Below, in pieces: positions 17,978-25,659 of a stretch of DNA of 30,050 bases. The stretch spans positions 1 to 30,050 of the forward strand of contig CBFIHA010000044.1 in NCBI GenBank assembly GCA_965662195.1, in the 5' to 3' direction. Numbering within the stretch: position 1 is the stretch's first letter; each line of letters starts with the position of its first letter. The translations under genes and the position numbers were made by a program. This DNA is from UBA1268 sp965662195. GTDB taxonomy: Bacteria; Planctomycetota; Planctomycetia; Pirellulales; UBA1268. The notes beneath the pieces are model-generated. The model was not told where the DNA came from, made no database searches, and worked only from the letters and a program-made list of their open reading frames with translations.

Positions 17978-20494
17978 ATGCCCATGTCCCCTGAACTGCT
18001 AGCCCCGGCCGGTGATCATGACTGCCTGCTGGCGGCGATCGCCAATGGGGCCGACGCTGTCTATTTCGGCCTTGCGACCGGCTTCAACGCCCGGGACCGG
18101 GCGACCAACTTCACGCTCGACAGTCTGCCGGCGGTGATGCAACTGCTGCACCGGCATGGGCTGCGGGGCTATGTCACGCTCAACACGCTCGTCTTCACGG
18201 CGGAACTTGCTGCATTTGCGAACACGGTGGCGGCGGTCGCCGCAGCTGGGGTCGACGCGGTGCTGGTTCAGGATGTCGGCGCGGCCCAGCTGGCGAGGGC
18301 AATCTGCCCCGAGCTGCCACTGCATGCCTCGACCCAGATGACGCTGACCAGTGCCGAGACGATCCGGCTGGCCGGGACCCTCGGCATCGAGCGGGTGGTG
18401 CTGGCCCGGGAACTGTCCCTGGAGGAGATCCGGGCAATCGCCGAAGCGACCACGATGCCACTGGAGGTCTTTGTGCACGGCGCCCTCTGCGTCGCCTATT
18501 CGGGCCAGTGCCTGACCAGTGAGTCGCTCGGCGGTCGCAGTGCCAACCGGGGACAGTGTGCCCAAGCTTGCCGGTTGCCCTATGACCTGCTCTGTGACGG
18601 TGCCGAGGTCGACCTGGGGCAGCAGAAATACCTGCTCTCCCCGCAGGATCTGGCCGGCTTTGCCCTGGTGCCCGACCTGATCGCCGCCGGGGTGGCGTCA
18701 CTCAAGATCGAGGGCCGGCTGAAGGCCCCGGAATATGTCGCCGCCATTACCCGGCGGTATCGCGAGGCAATCGACACGGCAGTTGTGGGGGAACCGGTCG
18801 TCTTCACGCCCCGGCAGATCGAGGAGATGGAGCTGACCTTCTCCCGGGGGTTTTCACCCGGCTGGCTGCAAGGCTGTGACCACAAGATGCTGGTGCCGGC
18901 GACCAGCAGTGCCAAGCGGGGCGTGCCGCTGGGCCGGGTGGTCGCCGTCTCGCGGCAGGGGATGACGGTCGAGCTGACCGGCCGGGTCAAGCGGGGCGAC
19001 GGCGTCGGCTTTGCGGTGGCGGGTGACGAGCCCCAGGGGGGGCGGGTCTATGAGCTTTTTCGTGACGGCCGACCGGTCACGGAGGCAGCTGCCGGCGACC
19101 GGGTGAAGGTTGCCTTCGGGGCGGGGGTTGTTGACCTCACCAAACTCACCACCGGAACCGCGGTCTGGAAAACAGATGATCCGCAGCTGACGCGGGCGCT
19201 GCGGAAGACGTTTGCCGGCGAGAGACCCCGCCGGCAGCAGCCGATCGACCTCACCGTGACGGCCGCCGTTGGCCAGCCGTTGGAAGTCATCGCCCGACTG
19301 GCCGACGGCCGCAACTGCCAGCTGCTCGCCGACACCCCAGCCCAGGCAGCGGAGCGGCACCCGCTGGATGAGGCGACGCTCCGCGAGCAGCTGGGCCGGC
19401 TGGGCGGAACGCCGTTTGGGCTGCGAACGCTTAACGCCACCATCACGGGCACCCCGATGGTGCCCTTCAGCGTACTGGGGACGCTGCGGAAGCGGCTGGT
19501 GGCCAAGCTCGTAGAGCTGGTCGAGGCGGTGCCATCCCGGTCGGTCGCCGCTGATCCCGCTGCTGTCGTGTCGCAGCTGCTGCCAGCGCAGCCGGTGACA
19601 GAATCGTGGCAGCTGGGGGCCAGCCCCGCGGCGGAGCCGAGCCTGCACATTCTGGTGCGGTCGCTGATCCAGCTGGAGGCGGTGCTCGATCTCGGTGAAG
19701 AGAGCCTGATCGCCGACTTCGCCGATATCCGGCAGTACCGTGAAGCGGTCGTCCTGGCCCGGTCGCGGGCCGCTCGGCTGCTGCTGGCAACGCCACGGAT
19801 TCAGAAGCCGGGAGAGCTGGGGGTGTTTGCGACGCTGGCCCGCCATGAGCCCGACGGGGTGCTGGTGCGGAACTTCAGCGGCCTGGAATACTTTCGGGAC
19901 CGGGGCATCGCGGTAGTGGGTGACTTTTCACTCAACGTCACCAACCCGCTGTCGGCCGAGTTTTTCCTCGGGCAGGGGTGTCAGCGGCTGGCGGTCTCTT
20001 ATGACTGCAACCGCGAGCAACTGCTCGAGTTGGTTGCCGCCGCTACTGCCAGCCAGTTGGAGGTGGTCATTCACCAGCACATGCCGATGTTTCACATGGA
20101 GCACTGCGTCTTCTGTGCGGTGCTCTCACCCGGCACCAACAAGACCAACTGCGGCCGGCCCTGCGACGATCATGCGGTCCACCTGCGGGACCGGCTCGGG
20201 GTCGACCACCCGCTGACTGCCGACGTCGGCTGCCGCAACACGCTCTTCAACGCCGTCGCCCAGAGCGGGGCCGAGGCGGTGGGCCGACTGGTGGCCAGTG
20301 GCATTGGTCATCTGCGGATTGAACTGCTGGAAGAATCGGCCGCTGACGCGGCTCGGATCATTGCCGCCTACCGCGATCTGCTGGCCGGCCGTGTCACGGG
20401 TCGTGAAGTCTGGGCCGGGTTGCAGGCGGCCAACCGGGTCGGCGTCACCCGCGGCACGCTGGAAGAACGCCGCAACCCCCTGGCGATTCTCTGA
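17978..20494 (+). CDS. U32-family peptidase-like protein (RlhA/YdcP type, with DUF3656-like region)
   Basis: 838-residue member of the U32 'collagenase-like' family. E. coli RlhA, the best-studied long relative, acts in hydroxylation of 23S rRNA, so RNA modification is a plausible role by family; protease activity is unproven for this type. The start is SPELLAPAGD, the family's N terminus. The Cys-rich signature AYSGQCLTSE with NRGQCAQACR lies near 168-200. A second Cys cluster, HCVFC with CGRPC, lies near 708-725 and is characteristic of the longer members; the cysteines probably bind an Fe-S cluster. The middle part (about 370-500) fits DUF3656. ATG 17978 or 17984 is chosen because the conserved family sequence begins there; the frame extends to 17804 with no similarity. 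Confidence 0.9.
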   Translation: MPMSPELLAPAGDHDCLLAAIANGADAVYFGLATGFNARDRATNFTLDSLPAVMQLLHRHGLRGYVTLNTLVFTAELAAFANTVAAVAAAGVDAVLVQDVGAAQLARAICPELPLHASTQMTLTSAETIRLAGTLGIERVVLARELSLEEIRAIAEATTMPLEVFVHGALCVAYSGQCLTSESLGGRSANRGQCAQACRLPYDLLCDGAEVDLGQQKYLLSPQDLAGFALVPDLIAAGVASLKIEGRLKAPEYVAAITRRYREAIDTAVVGEPVVFTPRQIEEMELTFSRGFSPGWLQGCDHKMLVPATSSAKRGVPLGRVVAVSRQGMTVELTGRVKRGDGVGFAVAGDEPQGGRVYELFRDGRPVTEAAAGDRVKVAFGAGVVDLTKLTTGTAVWKTDDPQLTRALRKTFAGERPRRQQPIDLTVTAAVGQPLEVIARLADGRNCQLLADTPAQAAERHPLDEATLREQLGRLGGTPFGLRTLNATITGTPMVPFSVLGTLRKRLVAKLVELVEAVPSRSVAADPAAVVSQLLPAQPVTESWQLGASPAAEPSLHILVRSLIQLEAVLDLGEESLIADFADIRQYREAVVLARSRAARLLLATPRIQKPGELGVFATLARHEPDGVLVRNFSGLEYFRDRGIAVVGDFSLNVTNPLSAEFFLGQGCQRLAVSYDCNREQLLELVAAATASQLEVVIHQHMPMFHMEHCVFCAVLSPGTNKTNCGRPCDDHAVHLRDRLGVDHPLTADVGCRNTLFNAVAQSGAEAVGRLVASGIGHLRIELLEESAADAARIIAAYRDLLAGRVTGREVWAGLQAANRVGVTRGTLEERRNPLAIL

Positions 20495-20587
20495 CCGGTC
20501 GTTCTCGGTCATCCGCAGCAGATGGTCTGGGCGTTGTCCATCGGACGACGGCATTCTCGCCGGTACCATTACGGCTGGAACTGAACC

Positions 20588-20928
20588 ATGAAAACTTCTG
20601 CTTTTTTCTGGCGGTCCTGCTGCTCGGGGCGACCCCGGGAGCGGAATTGAAGCTGACGACACTGCTCGACTATCAGGTGATTCAGCGGTCTTCGCCCGGC
20701 AAGGGGCGGCTGCGGATCGTTGGAACGCTTGCAGAAAATGTGCCAGTGACCGATGTTGCCATCCAGGCACGACTAATCTGCGCAAAGCGGCAGACACCCT
20801 GGTTGCGGGTGAGCGGCAGGGTGGTTGATCAGAGGCTGACGGGAAGCGTCGAGCTGCCGTCGGGCGGCTGGTGGCAGCCTGCGTCTGTCAGGCCTGCCAG
20901 GCCTGCCGCCGGTAGGCCAGCGGAGTGA
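20588..20928 (+). pseudogene. Truncated, frameshifted remnant of an exported sialate O-acetylesterase-like gene
   Basis: The frame read from about 20590 encodes NFCFFLAVLLLGATPGAEL, a signal peptide, then LDYQVIQR, LRIVGTL, WLRVSGRV and LTGSVELPSGGWW. This is the pattern of the N-terminal beta domain of SGNH/sialate O-acetylesterase-family proteins (usual length several hundred residues). ATG 20588 is out of this frame by one base at a run of four A; a fifth A would join them as MKNFCFF. Family-like sequence stops near 20895, at the end of the AraC gene, and a stop follows at 20928. So it has both a start-proximal frameshift and loss of the catalytic domain. A TTG at 20647 could in theory start a 93-residue fragment, which I consider non-functional. 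Confidence 0.7.
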
Positions 20929-21622
20929 GGCCGGTGTATTTCTTGAAGGCTCTGGTGAAATGGCTCTGGTCGTAAAAGCCGCAGGCCTGGGCGACTGTGC
21001 CGACCGCATCGTTTGATTCGGTCAATTGCCGGCGGGCCAGCTGCAGTCGCAGCCGCATCACGTACTCACTGGGGCTCATCCGGAACAGCCGGCGGAACTC
21101 CCGCTGCAGTTGGCTGGTCGAGAGCCCGGCCCGCTTGGCCATCGCCGGCACACTCACGGTTTTACGGCAGTGCTTCAGCGCGTGCTCAAGCGCCGGCGTC
21201 AGCCGCTGGTAGTCATGGGGAGCGTAGCCAGGCTGGTCGATCGGCCGCAGGACGCCAGCCAGGCCGATCACTTCGCCGTCGTCCCCCACCAACGGAATCT
21301 TGGTGCCGAGGTACCAGCGGGGCATCCCACTGTGGTGCGGCACCAGCCAGGCCTGATCACGAACCGGCTGGCCCGAGTCGATCACCCGGCGGTCTTCCGT
21401 GACGTACTCAGCCGCGAGTGCCGGCGGATGAAAATCGAAGTCGCACTTGCCCACAATTTCAGCGGTGTCACGGCAGCCATGCAGCCGTAGAAAGGTCCGG
21501 TTGGCCCGGATGAAGCGGCTCTGCCGATCCTTTACAAAAAAAGAAGTGTCGGGCAGAGCGTCGAACAGTGCCAGCAGTTGTGAACCAGCAAAGTTTTTTT
21601 CAGTGAATTCGAAAATTGACAT
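20888..21622 (-). CDS. PAS-domain AraC-family transcriptional regulator
   Basis: 244-residue DNA-binding regulator. Residues about 15-128 form a PAS fold (ALPDTSFFVKD, RANRTFLRLHG, GDDGEVIGLAGVLRPI) that would sense a small ligand or redox signal; the ligand is unknown. Residues about 153-240 form the two helix-turn-helix AraC domain (SVPAMAKRAGLSTSQLQREF and VGTVAQACGFYDQSHFTRAF, then TGLTPLAYRR). Start ATG 21622 gives MSIFEF. It is divergent from the DUF1501 gene with 211 bp between starts, which contain an inverted repeat. By position it most likely controls that operon, itself, or both. Its 3' end overlaps the esterase remnant. Confidence 0.93.
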   Translation of the reverse strand: MSIFEFTEKNFAGSQLLALFDALPDTSFFVKDRQSRFIRANRTFLRLHGCRDTAEIVGKCDFDFHPPALAAEYVTEDRRVIDSGQPVRDQAWLVPHHSGMPRWYLGTKIPLVGDDGEVIGLAGVLRPIDQPGYAPHDYQRLTPALEHALKHCRKTVSVPAMAKRAGLSTSQLQREFRRLFRMSPSEYVMRLRLQLARRQLTESNDAVGTVAQACGFYDQSHFTRAFKKYTGLTPLAYRRQAWQA

Positions 21623-21678
21623 CGGTTGACCGCTAGCGGGAGGGGCTGGTGCCTAATCGGCTCATGCTTTGTTTTTAC

Positions 21679-21730
21679 AAAAAATAGCAGCTTCCGTTCT
21701 AGCCCTCAACGGTGCCCCCGGCTATTTTTT
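21679..21730. promoter_or_regulatory. Inverted repeat, candidate operator between PAS-AraC and DUF1501 operon
   Basis: aaaaaatagc (21679-21688) and gctatttttt (21721-21730) are a perfect 10-bp inverted repeat with a 32-base spacer; arm centres are 42 bp apart, close to four helical turns. It sits near the middle of the divergent region and is AT-rich against a GC-rich background. It could be an AraC-type binding site or part of two divergent promoters. A terminator is unlikely because no gene ends here. Confidence 0.5.
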
Positions 21731-21833
21731 ACATGCCGGAGGAGCGAGTCTTCTCCGCCAACCGTAGGGCTGGGTCGCGGGGCGATCGGGCCGTTGCCAC
21801 TGCGGACTGTGGACGAGACTGTGGAGGAATCCA

Positions 21834-23219
21834 ATGCTCGAATTTCGTAGCTCCCGGAACCGGGCTCTGCTGTGCGGTCCGGGACCGTCCCGGAGAGACT
21901 TCCTGCATGTCGGTGGGTTGTCGGCGATCGGGTTGTCACTGCCGCAATATGCCCGGGCCTCGGCCGAAGGACGGGTACGGCCCGGCTGCGAAAACCGTTC
22001 CTGCATCATGATTTTCAATCTCGGTGGTCCGAGTCACATCGACCTCTGGGACATGAAGCCCGATGCCCCGACGGAGATTCGTGGCCCCTTCAAGCCGATC
22101 CGCACCAAGACCGATGCCTTCGAAGTGTCAGAACTGTTGCCGAAGCACGCCGAGGTGGCTGACCGGTTTTCACTGGTGCGATCCTGCCGCCATGACGGGG
22201 CGGCGGTCCATGACGCCGGCTGGCAGATGCTGCAGACCGGTCGCCGTTTCTCCGGTGGCGTCCAGACGCCGCATGCTGGCAGCGTCGCCTCTTACCTGCT
22301 CGGCCGCCGCAGCGACCTGCCCGCCTTCGTGGTGCTGCCCGAGCTGATGGGCCGGGGTGGGGGCAACCTGCCCAACGGTCAGGCCGGTGGCTTTCTCGGG
22401 AAGGCCCACGACCCGTTCGCCTTGATGGCCGATCCCTCCCAGCCCAAGTTCCGTGTGCCCGACCTGCTGCCCCCAGATCAGATCAGTGTCACGCGACTCG
22501 ATCGCCGCCGAAGGATGCGGGCCATTGTCGAGGAGGCAACAAAAGCCTTCGAGGCGAGTGAAGACGCCCGGCTGCTTGATGAGAACTTTCAGTCGGCTTA
22601 CCGGCTCATGACCAGCACCCAGGCCCGGGAGGCCTTTGATCTGTCGAAGGAGCCGAAGGCGGTTCGGGAACGGTACGGCATGAACCGCTTTGGCCAGTGC
22701 TGCCTGCTCGCCCGCCGGCTCGTCGAGACTGGCGTCCGCTTCATCACCATCAACACCTTTCTGACGGTCTTTGGCGAGACAACCTGGGATATCCACGGCT
22801 CAAAACCCTTCACGTCGATCGCCGGCATGAAGGAAATCGTCTGCCCGATGTACGACCAGGCCTATTCGGCCCTGATCCAAGATCTCGCCCAGCGGGGCAT
22901 GCTCGATGACACCCTGGTCGCCGGCCTGTCGGAGTTTGGCCGCACGCCGAAGGTGAACCCCGCCGGCGGCCGGGACCACTGGCCGCAGTGCTTTACCTGC
23001 TCGTTCGCCGGTGGCGGCGTGCAGGGAGGCCGGGTCGTCGGGGCGAGCGACACGATTGGTGGCTTTCCGGCCGAGCGGCCGGTCGGCCCCGGCGATCTGG
23101 TGGCCACCATCTTCCACAGCCTGGGCCTCGATCATACCGACCACTTACCAGGTCCGGCCGGCCGCCCCTTTGCTCTGACCGATTTCGGGACCGATCCGAT
23201 CCACGAGCTGTTCACCTAA
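21834..23219 (+). CDS. Tat-exported DUF1501 protein
   Basis: 461-residue member of DUF1501, an exported family abundant in planctomycetes with an alkaline-phosphatase/sulfatase-like fold and no established substrate. The N terminus has the Tat motif SRRDFLHVGGLSAIGLS (19-35). The conserved core includes FNLGGPSHIDLWDMKPDAP with likely metal ligands, and SEFGRTPKVN with GRDHW in the C-terminal half. The start follows GGAGGA (21823-21828) with 5 bases spacing. It heads a co-directional set: 41 bp later comes the DUF1549/1553 gene and then the cytochrome/WD40 gene, a frequent planctomycete trio. Expression is probably under the divergent PAS-AraC regulator (inference). Confidence 0.93.
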   Translation: MLEFRSSRNRALLCGPGPSRRDFLHVGGLSAIGLSLPQYARASAEGRVRPGCENRSCIMIFNLGGPSHIDLWDMKPDAPTEIRGPFKPIRTKTDAFEVSELLPKHAEVADRFSLVRSCRHDGAAVHDAGWQMLQTGRRFSGGVQTPHAGSVASYLLGRRSDLPAFVVLPELMGRGGGNLPNGQAGGFLGKAHDPFALMADPSQPKFRVPDLLPPDQISVTRLDRRRRMRAIVEEATKAFEASEDARLLDENFQSAYRLMTSTQAREAFDLSKEPKAVRERYGMNRFGQCCLLARRLVETGVRFITINTFLTVFGETTWDIHGSKPFTSIAGMKEIVCPMYDQAYSALIQDLAQRGMLDDTLVAGLSEFGRTPKVNPAGGRDHWPQCFTCSFAGGGVQGGRVVGASDTIGGFPAERPVGPGDLVATIFHSLGLDHTDHLPGPAGRPFALTDFGTDPIHELFT

Positions 23220-23260
23220 TCGGCCTGCCGTTCTGTTTGGTTTCGCAGTGAGGTTCACCC

Positions 23261-25504
23261 ATGCTTCGTCGCCTCATCCCGTACTGTCTGCCGTTGCTGG
23301 TGACCGGCATCTGGAGCGGCGGTTCCTTGCCGGCCAGTGCCGAGCCAGCTCAGCCGATCAGCTTCAATCTTGATGTCATCCCGATTCTTTCCAAGGCGGG
23401 TTGTAACGGCGGTGGCTGCCATGGGGCCCTTGCCGGGAAGGGTGGCTTCCGGCTGTCCTTGTTTGGCTACGACGCGGAAAGCGATTATCTGGCGATCACC
23501 CGGGATGCCCGGGGCCGGCGGATCGACTTCTCCGAGCCGGGGGCCAGCCTGCTGCTGACCAAACCGACCACTGCTGTCGCCCACAAGGGCGGCAAGCGGC
23601 TGGAGCTTGAGGGTGCCGATTACAAGCTGCTCGCCGCATGGATCGCCGCCGGCTGCCCGGGGCCGAAACCGGCCGAAAAGAGGCTGGCCGGGATTGATCT
23701 GGAACCGGCCGAGGTGGTGGTCGAGAAAGGGGAGGATGTTTCCTTCCGCGTGACTGCCCGCTACAGTGACGGTTCGACCCGTGACGTCACCCGCTGGGCC
23801 AAGTTCACCTCAACTGACGCCACAGTTGCCACGGTCAGCACTGCCGGCGAGGCGGAACTGATTGGCCATGGAGCCGGGGCGATAACCGCCTGGTTCTCAT
23901 CGCAGATCGCCGTCGCCCGAGTGATCGCCCCGTTTGCGCACGACCTCGCCCCTGCTGTCTTCCAGCAAGCTGCCCGGGCCAACCTGATCGACGACCATGT
24001 GCTGCGGCAGCTTGAACAGCTACGGCTGGAGCCCTCGCCTGCCTGCGATGACACCACCTTTCTCCGGCGGGCCTTTCTCGACACCATTGGACGGCTGCCG
24101 TCAGCTGAAGAGGTCCGCGGCTATCTGGCCGATACGGCACCGCAGCGGCGGCAGCGGCTGGTCGATCTGCTGCTGGCCCGGCCGGAGTTCGTCGATTACT
24201 GGACCTACCGCTGGAGCGATGTCTTCCTGGTGACCGGCCGCAAGCTGCGGCCGGCGGCTGTCCAGGCCTATGCCAGCTGGATCCGCGACCGGGTGGCGGA
24301 GAACATGCCGTGGGATCAAATGGTCAGCCAGGTGATCACCGCCACCGGTTCCAGTACCGATAACGGGGCGACCAACTTTTTTGCGGTCCATCAGGACCCG
24401 GAGACGATGGCGGAGAACACCAGCCAGGCGTTCCTGTCGTTGTCGATCAACTGCGCGAAGTGCCACAACCATCCGCTCGAGAAATGGACCAACGACCAGT
24501 ATTATGCCTTTGCCAATCTCTTCGCCCGGGTGCGGGCCAAGGGCTGGGGGGGGGATGCCCGCAACGGTGATGGTGCGCGGACGGTGTTTGTCACGCCGCG
24601 CGGCGATCTGCTCCAGCCCCGCACTGGCCGGCCCCAGCCGCCGGCGGCTCTCGACGGCGAGCCCCTTGACCTGGCTTCTCCTGATGACCGGCGGCATGCC
24701 CTGGCTGCCTGGCTGACCGACCCGGCAAACCCCTATTTCACCCGCTCGGTCGTCAACCGGGTCTGGGCTAACTTTTTCGGCATCGGGTTGGTCAACCCGG
24801 TCGATGACCTGCGGGCGAGCAACCCGGCCAGCAATGAGCCGCTGCTGGCGGCCCTCTGCGAGTTCACGATCGAGCACGACTTCGATCTCAAGGCCCTGAT
24901 GCGGCTGATCCTGCTGTCGGAAACCTACCGCCGTTCGAGCGAGCCGCTGCCGACCAACGAGGCCGACACCAAGTGGTTTGCCCGCACCTACCCCAAGCGG
25001 CTGATGGCCGAGGTCTTGGCCGACGCCATCAGTGACGTCACCGATGTCCGTGACAGCTATACCGAGGTCGTGCTGGCCGATGGCTCGACCCAGAAGGTGG
25101 AGGACTATGCGGCCGGCACCCGCGCCCTGGAACTGGCCGATTCGGCGGTGAAGAACTATTTCCTGAAAACTTTTGGCCGCAATGCCCGCGAGATCACCTG
25201 TGAGTGCGAGCGGTCGAATCAGCCCAGCCTGGTGCAGGTGCTCCATTTGGCCAACGGTTCAACGATCAATGACAAGCTGGCGGCGAAGCAGAGCTGGCTG
25301 ACGCAGTTGCTGGCGACCGAGCCAGAGCCCGAGGCGATTGTCGAGGAGGCCTGGTTCCGGACCCTCAGCCGGCCGCCCCGTGAGGAGGAGAAAAAGCAGT
25401 TTGTGGAGATGCTGAAGGCGGCTGAGCCGGCAACACAGCGGGAACTGGTTGAAGACATGTATTGGTCACTTCTGACCAGCCGGGAGTTTTTGTTCCGGCA
25501 CTGA
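23261..25504 (+). CDS. Exported heme protein with Ig-like, DUF1549 and DUF1553 domains
   Basis: 747-residue exported planctomycete protein. A signal peptide (1-27, ending around ASA) is followed by an N-terminal heme-like site CNGGGCH (48-54, a CX4CH spacing usual for this family). A bacterial Ig-like domain follows (about 145-220: VVVEKGEDVSFRVTARYSDG). DUF1549 is next (about 240-440), including a second heme site CAKCHNHP at 398-405. The C-terminal DUF1553 (about 485-740) includes NPYFTRSVVNRVWANFFG. The function is unknown; a role in extracellular electron transfer or polymer processing is speculative. ATG 23261 has gtgagg upstream. It is in an operon with DUF1501, whose stop is 41 bp before. 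A strong hairpin follows the stop. Confidence 0.93.
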   Translation: MLRRLIPYCLPLLVTGIWSGGSLPASAEPAQPISFNLDVIPILSKAGCNGGGCHGALAGKGGFRLSLFGYDAESDYLAITRDARGRRIDFSEPGASLLLTKPTTAVAHKGGKRLELEGADYKLLAAWIAAGCPGPKPAEKRLAGIDLEPAEVVVEKGEDVSFRVTARYSDGSTRDVTRWAKFTSTDATVATVSTAGEAELIGHGAGAITAWFSSQIAVARVIAPFAHDLAPAVFQQAARANLIDDHVLRQLEQLRLEPSPACDDTTFLRRAFLDTIGRLPSAEEVRGYLADTAPQRRQRLVDLLLARPEFVDYWTYRWSDVFLVTGRKLRPAAVQAYASWIRDRVAENMPWDQMVSQVITATGSSTDNGATNFFAVHQDPETMAENTSQAFLSLSINCAKCHNHPLEKWTNDQYYAFANLFARVRAKGWGGDARNGDGARTVFVTPRGDLLQPRTGRPQPPAALDGEPLDLASPDDRRHALAAWLTDPANPYFTRSVVNRVWANFFGIGLVNPVDDLRASNPASNEPLLAALCEFTIEHDFDLKALMRLILLSETYRRSSEPLPTNEADTKWFARTYPKRLMAEVLADAISDVTDVRDSYTEVVLADGSTQKVEDYAAGTRALELADSAVKNYFLKTFGRNAREITCECERSNQPSLVQVLHLANGSTINDKLAAKQSWLTQLLATEPEPEAIVEEAWFRTLSRPPREEEKKQFVEMLKAAEPATQRELVEDMYWSLLTSREFLFRH

Positions 25505-25510
25505 CTTTAC

Positions 25511-25541
25511 GCCTGCGGGGCCATCCCTGGCCCCCGCAGGC
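25511..25541 (+). terminator. Strong hairpin after the DUF1549/1553 gene
   Basis: gcctgcggggcca (25511-25523) pairs with tggcccccgcaggc (25528-25541) with one bulged base and a TCCC loop, 6 bases after the stop codon. No U-tract follows, so it may be an attenuating or mRNA-stabilising hairpin rather than a full terminator. It also forms the start of the 74-bp tandem unit. Confidence 0.5.
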
Positions 25542-25658
25542 TTGGGGCACGGCCTCCTGCCGTGCCGGGCGAGGATGAGATTGGTTTGCGGGTGCAAGCA
25601 CTGGCCCCCGCAGGCTTGGGGCACGGCCTCCTGCCGTGCCGAACGAGGATGAGGTTGT
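25511..25658. repeat. Two tandem 74-bp units with hairpins, abutting a start codon
   Basis: Units 25511-25584 and 25585-25658 share ctggcccccgcaggcttggg, then an 8-bp hairpin GGCACGGC-CTCCT-GCCGTGCC (25546-25566 and 25620-25640), and end gaggatgag(a/g)ttg. The second unit supplies the ribosome-binding site of the following gene, whose ATG is at 25660. Confidence 0.85.
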
Positions 25659-25659
25659 C

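Noticed and set aside
24101..25246. 381-residue minus-strand open frame
   Set aside because: Antisense shadow of the DUF1549/1553 gene.
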